Assembly (NCBI RefSeq): GCF_947503705.1
Contig: NZ_CANNES010000006.1
Coordinates: 185,886-249,885, forward strand
Direction: 5' to 3'
Source: an uncultured Tateyamaria sp.
GTDB taxonomy: Bacteria > Pseudomonadota > Alphaproteobacteria > Rhodobacterales > Rhodobacteraceae
DNA length: 64,000 bases
Shown piece by piece: positions 1-9,239 of this stretch. Under the pieces are notes generated by a model that was not told the DNA's origin, did no database searches, and saw only the letters and a program-made list of their open reading frames with translations. A program made the position numbers and the translations under genes. Within the stretch, counting starts at the first letter, position 1; every line of letters starts with the position of its first letter.

Positions 1-3000
1 GTGACATTGACGGTGGCGGTGTCTTCGCCACCATTGCCGTCGCTGACGGTGTAAGTGATGGTCGTGTCGCCGTTGAAGTTCTCGTTCGGCTCAAAGGTCA
101 GCGTGCCATCGGGGTTGATGGTTACCTCCCCATCGGGCGAGGACGCATCGGTTACCTCAAGGTCATCGCCATCCGGATCGGTGTCATTGCCCAGAACGTT
201 GATGTCAACGCTGCCGTCCTCGTCCACCTCGGCGGTGTCGTCCACCGCATCGGGGCCACGGTTGATCTCGTCACCGACGACCTCTTCGATCTCGGTAAAG
301 GTGAGGGTCAGACCATTGGGATTGCCGTTGCCATCCACAAACACAACCGTGCCGTTGATGCCGTTGCCGTTGCTGTCTGGCGTGACATTGTCGAGGAAGA
401 ATGGCCCCTGACCGGTCAGATCCAGCACGTCGAGGTCGGTGTTTTCAGCAGGGTTGGTGCTGAAACCACCCGCGCCACCGTCAACCTCGTCGCCTGCCCC
501 ACCAAAGATGGTGTCGGCATCCGCGCCACCCGACAGGGTGTCATCGCCTTCGCCGCCGGTGATGACATCGTCGCCACCCTGGCCATAGATTTCATCGTCG
601 CCAATGCCACCATTCAACGTGTCGTCGCCGCCAACAATATCAGCAGTGCTGACCAGGCTCACATTGTCGATGGAGGCACCAAAGTTGTCGTTGCCGCCCA
701 CATTGCCGAATTCCAGACGGTTGCTGCCGTCTCCCGACCCGCCGGTCAGCTCGAATGTGAACTGCTCCATGTCGCTGCTGGAAGGGTCGATGGTGGCGAT
801 AACCTCACCACCCCAGATCACGTTGATCTGGTTGTCGCCACCGGGAAGGCCGTCGCCATCGGCCGCGTCAAAGGTCAGGGTATAGGTCTGACCGTCTTCG
901 ACACCGCCAACATCCTGGCCGATCACGCCCTCGCTGGGCGAGGCGGACAGGTCCAGCCAGTTGGAACCGTCAGAGGCGTCCACGCCCCCGCGCCCATCGG
1001 AATGGAAGTCGATCTCGGCGTCGTTGCTTTCTGTCCAGCCGGGAACAGAGCCCGTGCCGACAAAGCCGTAGCCGGTTGTCGTCATGCCGGCGGTGTTCTC
1101 GAACGACCCGTTCTGGATCAGGTTCGAACCTGCGCCATTTCCGTCATCGTCGCCATAGATGACGTCATTGCCAACGCCGCCGTCGACCAGATCATCGCCC
1201 GCGCCACCGCTGATGGTGTCGTCGCCATCTTCGCCGTTGATGGTGTCGTTGCCCGACCCGCCGTCGATGACGTCCGCCGCACCGTTGCCGTTGTCATCCT
1301 TAAAGGCCGCGTCGCCGTCAATGCTGTCATTGCCTGCGCCGCCGTCGATGGTGTCGCTGTCCGACCCACCGGAAATGCTGTCATCGCCCGCGTCACCAAA
1401 CAACACGTCATTGCCCAGACCGCCATTGATGCTGTCGTCGCCTTGACCGCCGTTGACGAGGTCATCGTCGGACGAGGCCCAAAGGTCATCATTACCAGTG
1501 CCGCCGTCGATGGTGTCATTGCCCCAGGAGGCCTCGACCATGTCGTCACCCGCACCCCCAAAGAAGACGTCATCACCGGCATCAGCACCGCCAAGTGTGT
1601 CGTTGCCGTCACCACCGATTTGGGTGTCGTTGCCCGCACCACCAAAGATGCGGTCGTCGCCGCCTTCGCCAAAGATCAGGTCATCGCCGCCACCACCGTT
1701 CAGGGTGTCGTTGCCGTCTTCGCCGTCGTCCACAGGACCGGTCGAGGCGTCGAAATAAACGTCCGTGACCCAGATGCCTGTGTTGTTGTCGCCATTTTGA
1801 TCGTGCTCGATCTCGATGCGGGCAACAGGGCCCGGAATGTCGACCAGCACGGAATAGCTGGGCGTGTCCTCACCGTCATATCCGCCATTGCTGTCGGCAG
1901 TATCGGCACCGGCCACCGCATCGGTGTCCAGCAGGGTCAGGTTGCCACCTGCGGTCAGGTTCACCTCGATGGGATTGCCATCCGCGTCAAAGGCCTTGAT
2001 GCGGACAACGCCGTCACCGTCAATGTCATTGACCCGGAAGGATACATTCTCGACCTCAGCCGAGAAATCCAGTTTGTAGTCGTTCGACGTGCCCGCCCCG
2101 CTCAGCGAGTTGCTGAACAGACCGCTATTGTCGTCTACAGGATTGCCATCGGCATCAATGCCCGCAACATTCTGTTCGTTCGAGGAAAACTCGGTGACGG
2201 AATGCGCACCCGCAGCCGTCTGGCTAAAGGTCACATCGACGGACCCGGTGTTTTGGGTAAAGCCACCAAGGGCCGCGCCATCGGCAGCACCGGCCAGATC
2301 CCACTCAAAGCTTTCGCGCACGGTGGCATCGGGGCCACGGTCCAGATTGCTGTCGCCATAGATGATGTCGTCTTCTGCACCACCCTCAACGCTGTCATCA
2401 CCGCTGCCGGCATAAACTTCGTCTTCGCCCAGACCGGACAGGATCGTGTCGTTACCTGCACCCGCGTCCACAATATCGTCATTGGGCGCTTCGCCCGGCA
2501 GGATCGCGTCGCCTGCGTCAATGCTGTCGCCCTGCGGATCGCCTTCGTAGTTCACGTCGATCAGGTCGCCGGCATCCGTCCCGTCCACAATCCCATCAGG
2601 ATCGACGGGCGGGTTGTTGATCACGTCCACATCATAGATCGCGACATAAGCGATGGAGCCGTCAAAATAGTGATCGTACTCGCCATCGTCCTTTTCACGC
2701 GCGCCAAAGCTGAAGGACTCGTCGTCATTGTCGCCGATATCCATCGTCAGGTTTTCGGACGTATTCTGGGAATTTTCCGTGCCCTGGGTCAGGTTCTGCA
2801 CAAGGTATGTGCCACCGGTTTCGGACCAGGTGTAGGTCACCTTGATGTCATCGCCGGGCTCAAAGAAATCCTTGGGCGTCTTCAGCTCAATCTGGCCATT
2901 CGCGGAAATGTGCTCGACCTCGACCTTGCCATCCTCGGTCACGCGGATCTCAAAGAAACCCTCGTCATGGGCGTCTTTTTCCTCGCCACGGTTGACGATG

Positions 3001-3293
3001 GTGTCGGGGGACGAACCGACATGCTGGTCCTGGCTGAACTCAACGCTGATCGTGCCCTCGGACAGATCAAATGGGGCGTCGTTGCCCGCCACTTCTTTGT
3101 CGCCCGCCACATCGAACACATCACCATGGCCATCAAAATGCGCGCGGTCGCCAGCAAAATTCACATCACCGCGCGTGCTCCCGTTCTGGGCAATACCATC
3201 GGCCAGGCCGGTGTCTGCTTTCGGGTCGCTTCCCAGGAAATCCCACAAACCAACAAGGTTCTGGGCGAAGGGGTCATTGAAATTATCAGCCAT
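1..3293 (-). CDS. Large RTX / LamG / DUF642 / cadherin-like secreted protein (C-terminus beyond the window)
   Basis: The minus strand is open without a stop from the ATG at 3293 to the window edge, giving at least 1,097 residues; the C-terminus is missing. A GGAGA ribosome site lies 8 bases before this ATG (another in-frame ATG is at 3308). In order there is a LamG/concanavalin-like domain (about 15-222), acidic GGxGxDxxx calcium-binding RTX repeats (about 235-320, 520-728 and 880-937), a DUF642-like module beginning NLIQNGSFE (about 730-877), and from about 1010 a cadherin/VCBS-like repeat with AVDDTAEVDEDGS and the NDTDPDGDDL calcium motif. No signal peptide is visible, which fits type I secretion through a C-terminal signal. 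It is probably an extracellular or surface adhesin; ligand unknown. No type I secretion genes lie in the window. Confidence 0.9.
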   Translation of the reverse strand, partial: MADNFNDPFAQNLVGLWDFLGSDPKADTGLADGIAQNGSTRGDVNFAGDRAHFDGHGDVFDVAGDKEVAGNDAPFDLSEGTISVEFSQDQHVGSSPDTIVNRGEEKDAHDEGFFEIRVTEDGKVEVEHISANGQIELKTPKDFFEPGDDIKVTYTWSETGGTYLVQNLTQGTENSQNTSENLTMDIGDNDDESFSFGAREKDDGEYDHYFDGSIAYVAIYDVDVINNPPVDPDGIVDGTDAGDLIDVNYEGDPQGDSIDAGDAILPGEAPNDDIVDAGAGNDTILSGLGEDEVYAGSGDDSVEGGAEDDIIYGDSNLDRGPDATVRESFEWDLAGAADGAALGGFTQNTGSVDVTFSQTAAGAHSVTEFSSNEQNVAGIDADGNPVDDNSGLFSNSLSGAGTSNDYKLDFSAEVENVSFRVNDIDGDGVVRIKAFDADGNPIEVNLTAGGNLTLLDTDAVAGADTADSNGGYDGEDTPSYSVLVDIPGPVARIEIEHDQNGDNNTGIWVTDVYFDASTGPVDDGEDGNDTLNGGGGDDLIFGEGGDDRIFGGAGNDTQIGGDGNDTLGGADAGDDVFFGGAGDDMVEASWGNDTIDGGTGNDDLWASSDDDLVNGGQGDDSINGGLGNDVLFGDAGDDSISGGSDSDTIDGGAGNDSIDGDAAFKDDNGNGAADVIDGGSGNDTINGEDGDDTISGGAGDDLVDGGVGNDVIYGDDDGNGAGSNLIQNGSFENTAGMTTTGYGFVGTGSVPGWTESNDAEIDFHSDGRGGVDASDGSNWLDLSASPSEGVIGQDVGGVEDGQTYTLTFDAADGDGLPGGDNQINVIWGGEVIATIDPSSSDMEQFTFELTGGSGDGSNRLEFGNVGGNDNFGASIDNVSLVSTADIVGGDDTLNGGIGDDEIYGQGGDDVITGGEGDDTLSGGADADTIFGGAGDEVDGGAGGFSTNPAENTDLDVLDLTGQGPFFLDNVTPDSNGNGINGTVVFVDGNGNPNGLTLTFTEIEEVVGDEINRGPDAVDDTAEVDEDGSVDINVLGNDTDPDGDDLEVTDASSPDGEVTINPDGTLTFEPNENFNGDTTITYTVSDGNGGEDTATVNV

Positions 3294-3308
3294 CGTTATC
3301 GTCTCCAT

Positions 3309-4268
3309 TTACCGTTGTCCGGCACGCTGTGCCGCACATCAGCGGACAACCAAAAATACACACCCCGTCAGGCTTTGCCGTTCGGTCCGGCAACCACACC
3401 AACGCACCACAAATGGAGGAGACCCCGCTAAACCAGCGGGAACACGCCGACCAACATGGTCGTCGCAGTTCTGCGTCACTAGAATTGCAGCAGCAAACCC
3501 AGCGAACACACGTCTCATCGCATCGCAAACAATGCGCGTTTCGTGCGGTCGCCCCCGTGACCTTTAGACATCGCCCCCCAGTTGGGCATGGATGTGATAG
3601 GCCCACAATTGATGCAAACAAAGGGAAAAATGTCCGAAAAACTGCTGCATTAGGGCCCGTCCGACGCGCCAAACGGCACAGTATGTAAACAATCAGCAAC
3701 CGGCGGTAGTGGGCGATTTTTCGCCAATACACGCATAGGTAGGCAACTTTCCTCCTAACCGCCCAAAACATAAGGAGTTGGGCGGGACGCAGCCGATGAC
3801 GCGTTTCAACGTCAGGTTTCCAGAGTGGAAACAAAGGCCAAATCAGGGCGCGAGTAGATTTCCGCCATATTCTCGCCCATTACCGTTCACGATCCGGCAT
3901 CAATGCCGCAAATTTTAGGAAACTGAACCTCAAATGCGGCATTCAACGCCACATTCGGCGAATCGCGGGTGACGGCCGTGTCAGTGATCGCGCCGCACAA
4001 CCGCATCACACGACCGGCTCCAGCGCCATCACACGGGCGCGCTGATTTTCATGTTGGAGTTTTGCCGCGGGCATCCAGGGACAGAAGGATCAGGCATCTC
4101 AAAACGCACGCGACGACAGCGCCAAGCCATCCCGCGGCGATGGCACACGCTGTGCCCCCTAATCAATGGGTTAACGGCTTGTGTTCCGCGTAAAAACCAG
4201 CCGCTGACGCACAGATCGACCCGCAGGCCCACACCACATCAAGCGACAGCGCAGCCGTTCCCAAGCGT
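3309..4268. other. Long intergenic stretch between RTX and Hint genes
   Basis: About 960 bases without a convincing gene. The frames that cross it have poor codon use and no recognisable domain. It must hold the promoter of the RTX gene (minus strand) and the 3' end of the Hint transcript. It contains two inverted repeats: 8-base arms at 3759-3766 and 3778-3785, and 9-base arms at 3902-3910 and 3935-3943. It is more AT-rich than the flanking genes around 3580-3780. Confidence 0.6.
3902..3943. promoter_or_regulatory. Inverted repeat upstream of the RTX gene
   Basis: AATGCCGCA (3902-3910) and TGCGGCATT (3935-3943) are perfect 9-base inverted arms around a 24-base spacer. There is no T run, so it is not an obvious terminator. 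It lies about 610 bases upstream of the RTX start and could be an operator; function not known. Confidence 0.3.
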
Positions 4269-5252
4269 TCAGGATTGGTCGACCGTTTGCAGGCGATCTG
4301 CGTTGCACTGTAACTGATCGCGCAGACTGTCTGGAACCAGTCGAGAGCTGGGCAACCGGATCATGCGCATCTCCTCGATGACCGGTTCGTCGTAGTAGCG
4401 TTCCTGATATTCGGCAAAGTTATCAAAGACGCGTCGGCTTGTGATATCCACAAAAGTCTCGGCAGGCGTTCCTTCGGCCAAAATCAGTTCATGTGCGTCG
4501 GTTTCAACATGATAGACGCTGCACACATCGTTGGGATGGTTCAAATGCCACCAGTGAATTGTGGTTTCATTCACCAGCGCGCTCGCATTGATCAGAAACC
4601 CTTCGACGCACATGCCGTGATCCGCCGTGACCACAAGATCGCGCGTCGGCAGACCATTTCCGAGGGCACCTGCCCGGATACAGACCAGGCCCAGACGTTC
4701 GGGCACACCAAAACGGGTGCCAAAGGTTTGCCGTCCCACGAATTTGACCGTGGTCTCCCGCCCCTCGACCGTGACCAGGGTATCACCCGGACACAGATCC
4801 TGGACAGGAACTTCGCCGCTTGCGGTTTTGATCAACGTTCCTTCCAGGAAACAGGCCGGGTCAGGCGACAACGGCTGGAGCGCAAAGCTATCGTTCAACG
4901 CCCCCAGCAGAAAAGACCGAAAGGTCGACATTTCGTCATCCGAAAGATCAGCACCAGAGTCCGTGAGCATGAGGAAACTGGTGGATTCATCGATCGTCGG
5001 GAAAACTGAAAAGATGTACCCCACCTTGCCACCCAGATCGAGCGACCCGAGATAGTAGGCAACATCGCCGTCCTGAATGCCTGATTGCCCGCTTATACCG
5101 CTGGACACATTCGACATTATTACCAGATCGCCCGCAGAGATTACCCCATCATCCACAACCGCCGTGGCGGTAACGTCTTGCGGCGAAGACACAAAGCTGG
5201 TGCCGTTGGGCACATTTGCGAAAGAGCGGCCAAACGTGAAACTTGTGGGCAT
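4269..5252 (-). CDS. Hint-domain protein (Hint_2 family)
   Basis: A 327-residue protein with a variable N-terminal part (about 1-150) followed by a Hint fold of the hedgehog/intein type. The Hint part begins at the CFLEGTLI block, where the Cys would be the self-splicing nucleophile, and has the TADHGM block with the conserved Thr and His and a late TFVDITSRRVFDN block. It lacks the His-Asn end of true inteins, as is usual for Hint_2 proteins of Rhodobacterales. Those proteins often accompany RTX proteins, as here. The start at 5252 has an AAGGA site upstream. It is a paralogue of the gene at 29808-30710. Its biological role is unknown; autoproteolysis is inference. Confidence 0.85.
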   Translation of the reverse strand: MPTSFTFGRSFANVPNGTSFVSSPQDVTATAVVDDGVISAGDLVIMSNVSSGISGQSGIQDGDVAYYLGSLDLGGKVGYIFSVFPTIDESTSFLMLTDSGADLSDDEMSTFRSFLLGALNDSFALQPLSPDPACFLEGTLIKTASGEVPVQDLCPGDTLVTVEGRETTVKFVGRQTFGTRFGVPERLGLVCIRAGALGNGLPTRDLVVTADHGMCVEGFLINASALVNETTIHWWHLNHPNDVCSVYHVETDAHELILAEGTPAETFVDITSRRVFDNFAEYQERYYDEPVIEEMRMIRLPSSRLVPDSLRDQLQCNADRLQTVDQS

Positions 5253-6093
5253 TCGTATTCATTCCTTGCTTTGGGGCCATCTGCACGCAGCGGGGCCCCG
5301 TTAGGGTGCGTTCGATCGGGTGCGCCCCTTATTCGGGGCTGCAAGAAGAAAAGGTGGGAGCACGGCGCGATAGGAGTGTCGGGTTATGGGTCGCAGCCGC
5401 GCTCCCGAGTGAGTAAAGCGGTGTTTACTGCTTCGGACACCTACCTCGTGGCTAGAGACCCCGGTATCTTGGGGGGTCCGGAACTTCTGTCCGAGCGTCC
5501 AGAATGCCCGATCACTGACCTCAAAGGTGTTGCGCAGGCAGCAAACGAGCTTGATCGCGCAGTGACTTCAACGCTTTGGCGTTTCCGGAGCTTCAAATCG
5601 GGCGATCAATGGTCAGGCGGGTCGACATACGCCCGTCGCCTCATGCGCCCAAACGGCCATGCCGATCAATTGTCAGGCAAATATGCAAGTCCCAAGGTCA
5701 ACCATTGGGCGAGACCATGTGCGACTGTCTCAGAGTCTTTAGTCAGCGTCTCAATAATATTGCTGGGGCTTGCCGCCCCCTGACGGCGCCGCTTTACCTT
5801 GGGGCAAGCGTGATGAGCTGGCTTCAATGGGGCAAAGGTCGGGCAATCCGACCGGCGGACAGTCCGCCAGTCGCATGGAGGAGACAGGCGCGAACGGGTG
5901 GGCAAAAGTCTTTGGTGGCAGATTTCAGGGCACGCGATGCCCCATCATACCGCCGCATCCCATCCAAACGCCGAACGTCTGCTTCATTCGTCTCTTTCTC
6001 TGCTCCGGGCAGGCTTGATCAAGCGTGATGCAAGGTACCCAGGAGAGGCTTTTCGCAACGCCGCTCAAGGATAAAGAGGAGCCTTTGAGCCAA
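5253..6093. other. Intergenic stretch upstream of the first AraC gene
   Basis: About 840 bases with no supportable gene. Forward frames run through it but look like non-coding GC-rich sequence. It contains a 16-base direct repeat with a period of exactly 60 bases (5603 and 5663). The promoter of the Hint gene (minus) and of the AraC gene (plus) must lie here. Confidence 0.55.
5603..5678. repeat. Two 16-base direct repeats, 60 bases apart
   Basis: CGATCAATGGTCAGGC at 5603-5618 recurs as CGATCAATTGTCAGGC at 5663-5678 with one mismatch. They lie about 415-490 bases before the AraC start and may be operator half-sites or the remnant of a duplication. Confidence 0.4.
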
Positions 6094-7059
6094 ATGGATC
6101 TGATGAGCGACGTTCTAAGCCACTTTCTTGTGAAAGGACGCGTGATGGGGCTGTTGAGCCTTCGAGGAGATTGGGCCTTTCAGTCCCCCGAAAACAACGA
6201 GGCGGTCTTCCATCTTGTCTCCAAAGGGTCGGTTCTGATCACGTTCAAGGGAAAAACCACCCGCCTTCACGAGGGGGACATGGCGTTCTTTACCCAAGGG
6301 CACGCCCACATACTCAGCAGCGCGTCAGACGCCCCTTTCGTGACATTTTCCGAAGAAGACACTCAAGTCAGCGCCCATTCGGTTCAGGGCGGTCAGGTGC
6401 ATAATATCGTAAAGGGCGGCAACGGCCCCGAAACCTCGCTGATTTGCGTGCGCTTTGATTTTGGCAGCGAAAGGACGGTCGAATTTGGCAACACCCTGCC
6501 GGATCAACTTGTCCTGCGCCGCGAAAGCGATGACACCTCACAGTGGGTGGACCCTCTTCTTCGGCGCATCGCGAAAGAAGCGTCGACACAAGCGCCCGGC
6601 GCGCTTGCAGCACTGGATGGGTTACTGAACCTCTTGTTCATCCACTTCATGCGACAATGGTTGAAAACGCCTACATCCCATCACCTTGGGTGGATCCGAG
6701 GCCTGCAAGATCCCAACATTTCCAAGGCCCTGCGGCTGCTGCATGCCGACCCCGCTCACAATTGGTCGGTCAGGGAATTGGCGGTCAAAGTGGGCATGTC
6801 GCGGTCCAATTTTGCCGCCCGCTTCGCACTGCTGACCGGCGAACCACCGCTGCGGTATCTGACGCACTGGCGCATGCATCTGGCCATGCGGATGCTGAGG
6901 AAAGACCCCATCCGCCCGATCTATGACATCGCGGCGTCAGTGGGCTACGATTCCGAAGCATCCTTTTCAGCCGCCTTCAAACGCCAAACCGGAAAACCGC
7001 CCGGGGCCTGGCGCAAGGACACCTTACTCGAATTCACGTCCAGGTCGAAAAGTGCCTGA
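6094..7059 (+). CDS. AraC-family regulator with cupin sensor domain (Cupin_6, RclR-like)
   Basis: About 321 residues. The N-terminal half resembles the Cupin_6 sensor domain, starting MDLMSDVLSHF and with the beta-barrel segment GSVLITFKG...HEGDMAFF. The C-terminal 100 residues are two AraC helix-turn-helix motifs (WSVRELAVKVGMSRSNFAARF and the IAASVGYDSEASFSAAFKR segment). I prefer the ATG at 6094, because family members start near MDxxSDVL and an AGGAG lies 13 bases upstream; GTG 6025 or ATG 6028 would add 22-23 residues. Proteins of this layout activate oxidoreductase or stress genes in other bacteria; the target here is unknown. A second AraC gene follows after 61 bases. Confidence 0.88.
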   Translation: MDLMSDVLSHFLVKGRVMGLLSLRGDWAFQSPENNEAVFHLVSKGSVLITFKGKTTRLHEGDMAFFTQGHAHILSSASDAPFVTFSEEDTQVSAHSVQGGQVHNIVKGGNGPETSLICVRFDFGSERTVEFGNTLPDQLVLRRESDDTSQWVDPLLRRIAKEASTQAPGALAALDGLLNLLFIHFMRQWLKTPTSHHLGWIRGLQDPNISKALRLLHADPAHNWSVRELAVKVGMSRSNFAARFALLTGEPPLRYLTHWRMHLAMRMLRKDPIRPIYDIAASVGYDSEASFSAAFKRQTGKPPGAWRKDTLLEFTSRSKSA

Positions 7060-7120
7060 GCGCCGCGGCACCACGCCGAAACCGCCGCCCCTTCTCTCAT
7101 CGACCTGACAGGAAGGCAGG

Positions 7121-8182
7121 TTGAAAACCGCCATCACCGATACGAAATACTTAGGAAAGGCAGTGTCGTTGGAGTCAAAAAAGAGAATGCCAGGCAATCC
7201 CCCGAGCGCTTTTGACTCCAACCGATTTGAGCGTTCGCAACGGCTTGCCGCCTTCGCACAGTTTTCCGACCAAAGCCCCAGGCGGCTGCTCTCCGGGCAT
7301 GAACTGTCTCCGATCAGTGCAGAAAGCCCTGAACAACATCGCGTGCACCGGATGTTCGGAGAAGAGATTTTTACATCCCGGGTCGAAACAACAGGTTACC
7401 GCCTGATCCACACAAACGGCGACGCAAACCGCCGTGGCAGTCGTCTGGTCGCCGTGAGCCTTGTCAGCGCGGGCGAAGCCGTCGTCGGGACCGAAAAGGT
7501 GTCTTACAAGCTGAACACCGGCGACATCTACATCACCACGGCAAACTCCATGCGGGCCACGCTGGGTCCCGGCGTCGTGACACGTCTGCTTCTGGCGGAT
7601 GAAGCCCTTGGCAAAGTCACTGACCAGGCTGGTGGCCTGATCACGTTTCGCGGCAGCACCGCGACAGGGCGGTTGCTGTCACATACGATCTCGGCTGTCG
7701 AAACAACGCTCACCGAAACCGGCGGGCTGGGTGCGAATGATCCGCTCAATCTCATTGCCAAGGACATCGTGTCACGACTGCTGGCGAGCGACCAAGCCGA
7801 TCAGCCCCAGGAAACGTTGCGGGAACGCGTGCGGGTCTTTGTGATGGACAACATCGCCGACACCACACTGACGCCCAAGACCATCGCCGAATATCTGGGG
7901 ATGTCCCGGGCCTCACTGTATCGCGCATTTCCCGTGCCGGGCGGGGTAATGGCCTATGTCGTCGAGGTGCGGCTTGACGTTGCCAGGTCTCTGCTGGCCA
8001 GCACGAAAAGCGGCGGACACCGGGCCATCAACGAGGTTGCGTTTCTGTGCGGTTTCAAATCTCCGTCACATTTCAGCCAGGCGTTCAAGCGCACCTATGG
8101 CGTGTCGCCGACACTGGTTGCGAACACCGAGACCAACGTGCTGCGCGACGAGCGCCGCACCAATTTTCCAAACCACTCGTGA
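7121..8182 (+). CDS. AraC-family transcriptional regulator
   Basis: Up to 353 residues from a TTG start with an AGGAAGG upstream; ATG 7187 is an alternative start. The N-terminal part is an AraC-binding-like domain with no recognised ligand. The C-terminal 110 residues hold the AraC DNA-binding domain: TPKTIAEYLGMSRASLYRAF as the first helix-turn-helix and AFLCGFKSPSHFSQAFKRTYG as the second, which matches the family signature closely. It follows the other AraC gene on the same strand, but the two are not close paralogues. No obvious target gene adjoins it; the next plus-strand gene is exoD-like, beyond the tRNA. Confidence 0.85.
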   Translation: MKTAITDTKYLGKAVSLESKKRMPGNPPSAFDSNRFERSQRLAAFAQFSDQSPRRLLSGHELSPISAESPEQHRVHRMFGEEIFTSRVETTGYRLIHTNGDANRRGSRLVAVSLVSAGEAVVGTEKVSYKLNTGDIYITTANSMRATLGPGVVTRLLLADEALGKVTDQAGGLITFRGSTATGRLLSHTISAVETTLTETGGLGANDPLNLIAKDIVSRLLASDQADQPQETLRERVRVFVMDNIADTTLTPKTIAEYLGMSRASLYRAFPVPGGVMAYVVEVRLDVARSLLASTKSGGHRAINEVAFLCGFKSPSHFSQAFKRTYGVSPTLVANTETNVLRDERRTNFPNHS

Positions 8183-8392
8183 CGTGAATTTTTCGGCCTG
8201 CCGGGTGGCACTACCCCTCCGATCCGGTCCGTTGCCGATCACCCTGGCAAAAGACGGCCAGACCGGCACGTAATGGCCGAAACAGTGCCGCCGCAATCTG
8301 CAACTCGGTGGCCCAGGCACCCTTTTTCCCACAGCGTCTCACTGTGGGACAGACGCGCAACAAACCGCGCATTTTGGTGAGGCATTTATTAT

Positions 8393-8478
8393 TGGTACCC
8401 AAGGCCGGACTCGAACCGGCACGCCCGCAAAGGCGGGGGATTTTGAATCCCCTGCGTCTACCATTCCGCCACTTGGGC
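8393..8478 (-). tRNA. tRNA-Leu (CAA anticodon)
   Basis: The minus strand folds as a class II tRNA. The acceptor stem is GCCCAAG with CTTGGGT, the anticodon stem is GGGGA/TCCCC around loop TTCAAAA (anticodon CAA, reading UUG), there is a long variable arm, and the T loop is GGTTCGAGTCC. The discriminator is A and CCA is encoded (8393-8395). Length is 86 bases. Confidence 0.96.
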
Positions 8479-8627
8479 CTCGGGGCTTCCTTACACCGGG
8501 CCATAAGCATGGGCAAGCGGCCCAAGCCCCTTCAGGCCCACATTTTTTGCGCAAGCGTGCAGAGCACTGGAACAGCCACCGCCGATTTGATAGGCGGAGC
8601 GCGAGCAGCAACAGAGAGTTTCACAGA

Positions 8628-9239
8628 ATGGCCGCTTTGGCACAGGACATGGCGATCTCTGATCGGCTTGCGCAACTGGTCTCCGACACCGGTGGCAAGA
8701 CGGTGACGCTCGACTGGATCATGGCGCAGCTGCATGAACGGGCCTTCGGCCTCTTTCTGCTGATCCTGGCGCTGCCCTGCTGCATTCCCTTTCTCTACGG
8801 GCTGCCCCAGATCGTTGCGCTGCCGCTGATGTTTGTCTCGGCCCAGATCGTGCTGGGCCGCCGCACCCCATGGCTACCCCGCAGCCTCAGCGCACGTACC
8901 TTCTCTGCCGAAGGACTCGGCACGCTGTCGCGCCGCTCAGCGCCCTGGCTGAAACGGATCGAGGCATTCAGCCGCCCGCGTTTGACGGCCCTGACCAAGG
9001 CGCCGCTTGACCGGATCGTGGGCTTGGGCCTTGTGCTCTTCAGCGCCTCGATCCTCGTGCCCCTGCCCGGTACAAATTCCGTGCCCGGGCTTGCCGTTGT
9101 CATCGTCGCCATGGGTCTGTTACAGCGCGATGGAATACTGGTGCTGCTGGGTATGGTGCTGGGCACCGCGTGGATCGGCACCCTGATCGTCGCCGGGGCA
9201 ACCCTGGCCAGCCTGATCAAAGGATGGATTGGTCTATGA
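8628..9239 (+). CDS. ExoD-family membrane protein
   Basis: A 203-residue protein of the ExoD family (first linked to exopolysaccharide synthesis in rhizobia; biochemical role unresolved). A soluble N-terminal 40 residues precede hydrophobic helices (FGLFLLILALPCCIPF, a segment around GLPQIVALPLMF, and two near the C-terminus), with the typical PLPGTNSVPGLAVV motif. The start at 8628 is preceded by AGAGAG. Its TGA overlaps the start of dsbB in an ATGA, so the two are probably translationally coupled. Confidence 0.85.
   Translation: MAALAQDMAISDRLAQLVSDTGGKTVTLDWIMAQLHERAFGLFLLILALPCCIPFLYGLPQIVALPLMFVSAQIVLGRRTPWLPRSLSARTFSAEGLGTLSRRSAPWLKRIEAFSRPRLTALTKAPLDRIVGLGLVLFSASILVPLPGTNSVPGLAVVIVAMGLLQRDGILVLLGMVLGTAWIGTLIVAGATLASLIKGWIGL

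Noticed and set aside
480..1730. CRISPR-like array from the regular repeats
   Set aside because: The short periodic repeats are codons of the RTX GGxGxD nonapeptides, not fixed repeats with unique spacers.
1002..3431. Very long forward-strand reading frame (about 800 codons)
   Set aside because: It is antisense to the RTX gene. The repetitive, GC-rich RTX codons keep several frames open. The minus-strand frame has recognisable LamG, RTX, DUF642 and cadherin-like domains; the forward one has only low-complexity Val/Ala/Asp text.
3286..3834. Minus-strand frame of 182 codons upstream of the RTX gene
   Set aside because: Arg/Cys-rich translation with no domain, overlap with the RTX start and no ribosome site; most likely non-coding.
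5085..6028. Forward frames between the Hint and AraC genes
   Set aside because: No conserved domain, unusual composition, partly antisense to the Hint gene start, and mutually overlapping.
8327..8349. Perfect 8-base hairpin TCCCACAG/CTGTGGGA near tRNA-Leu
   Set aside because: The T run lies on the wrong side for a terminator on either strand (TTTTT precedes it on plus). It may still be an RNA structure, but function cannot be argued.
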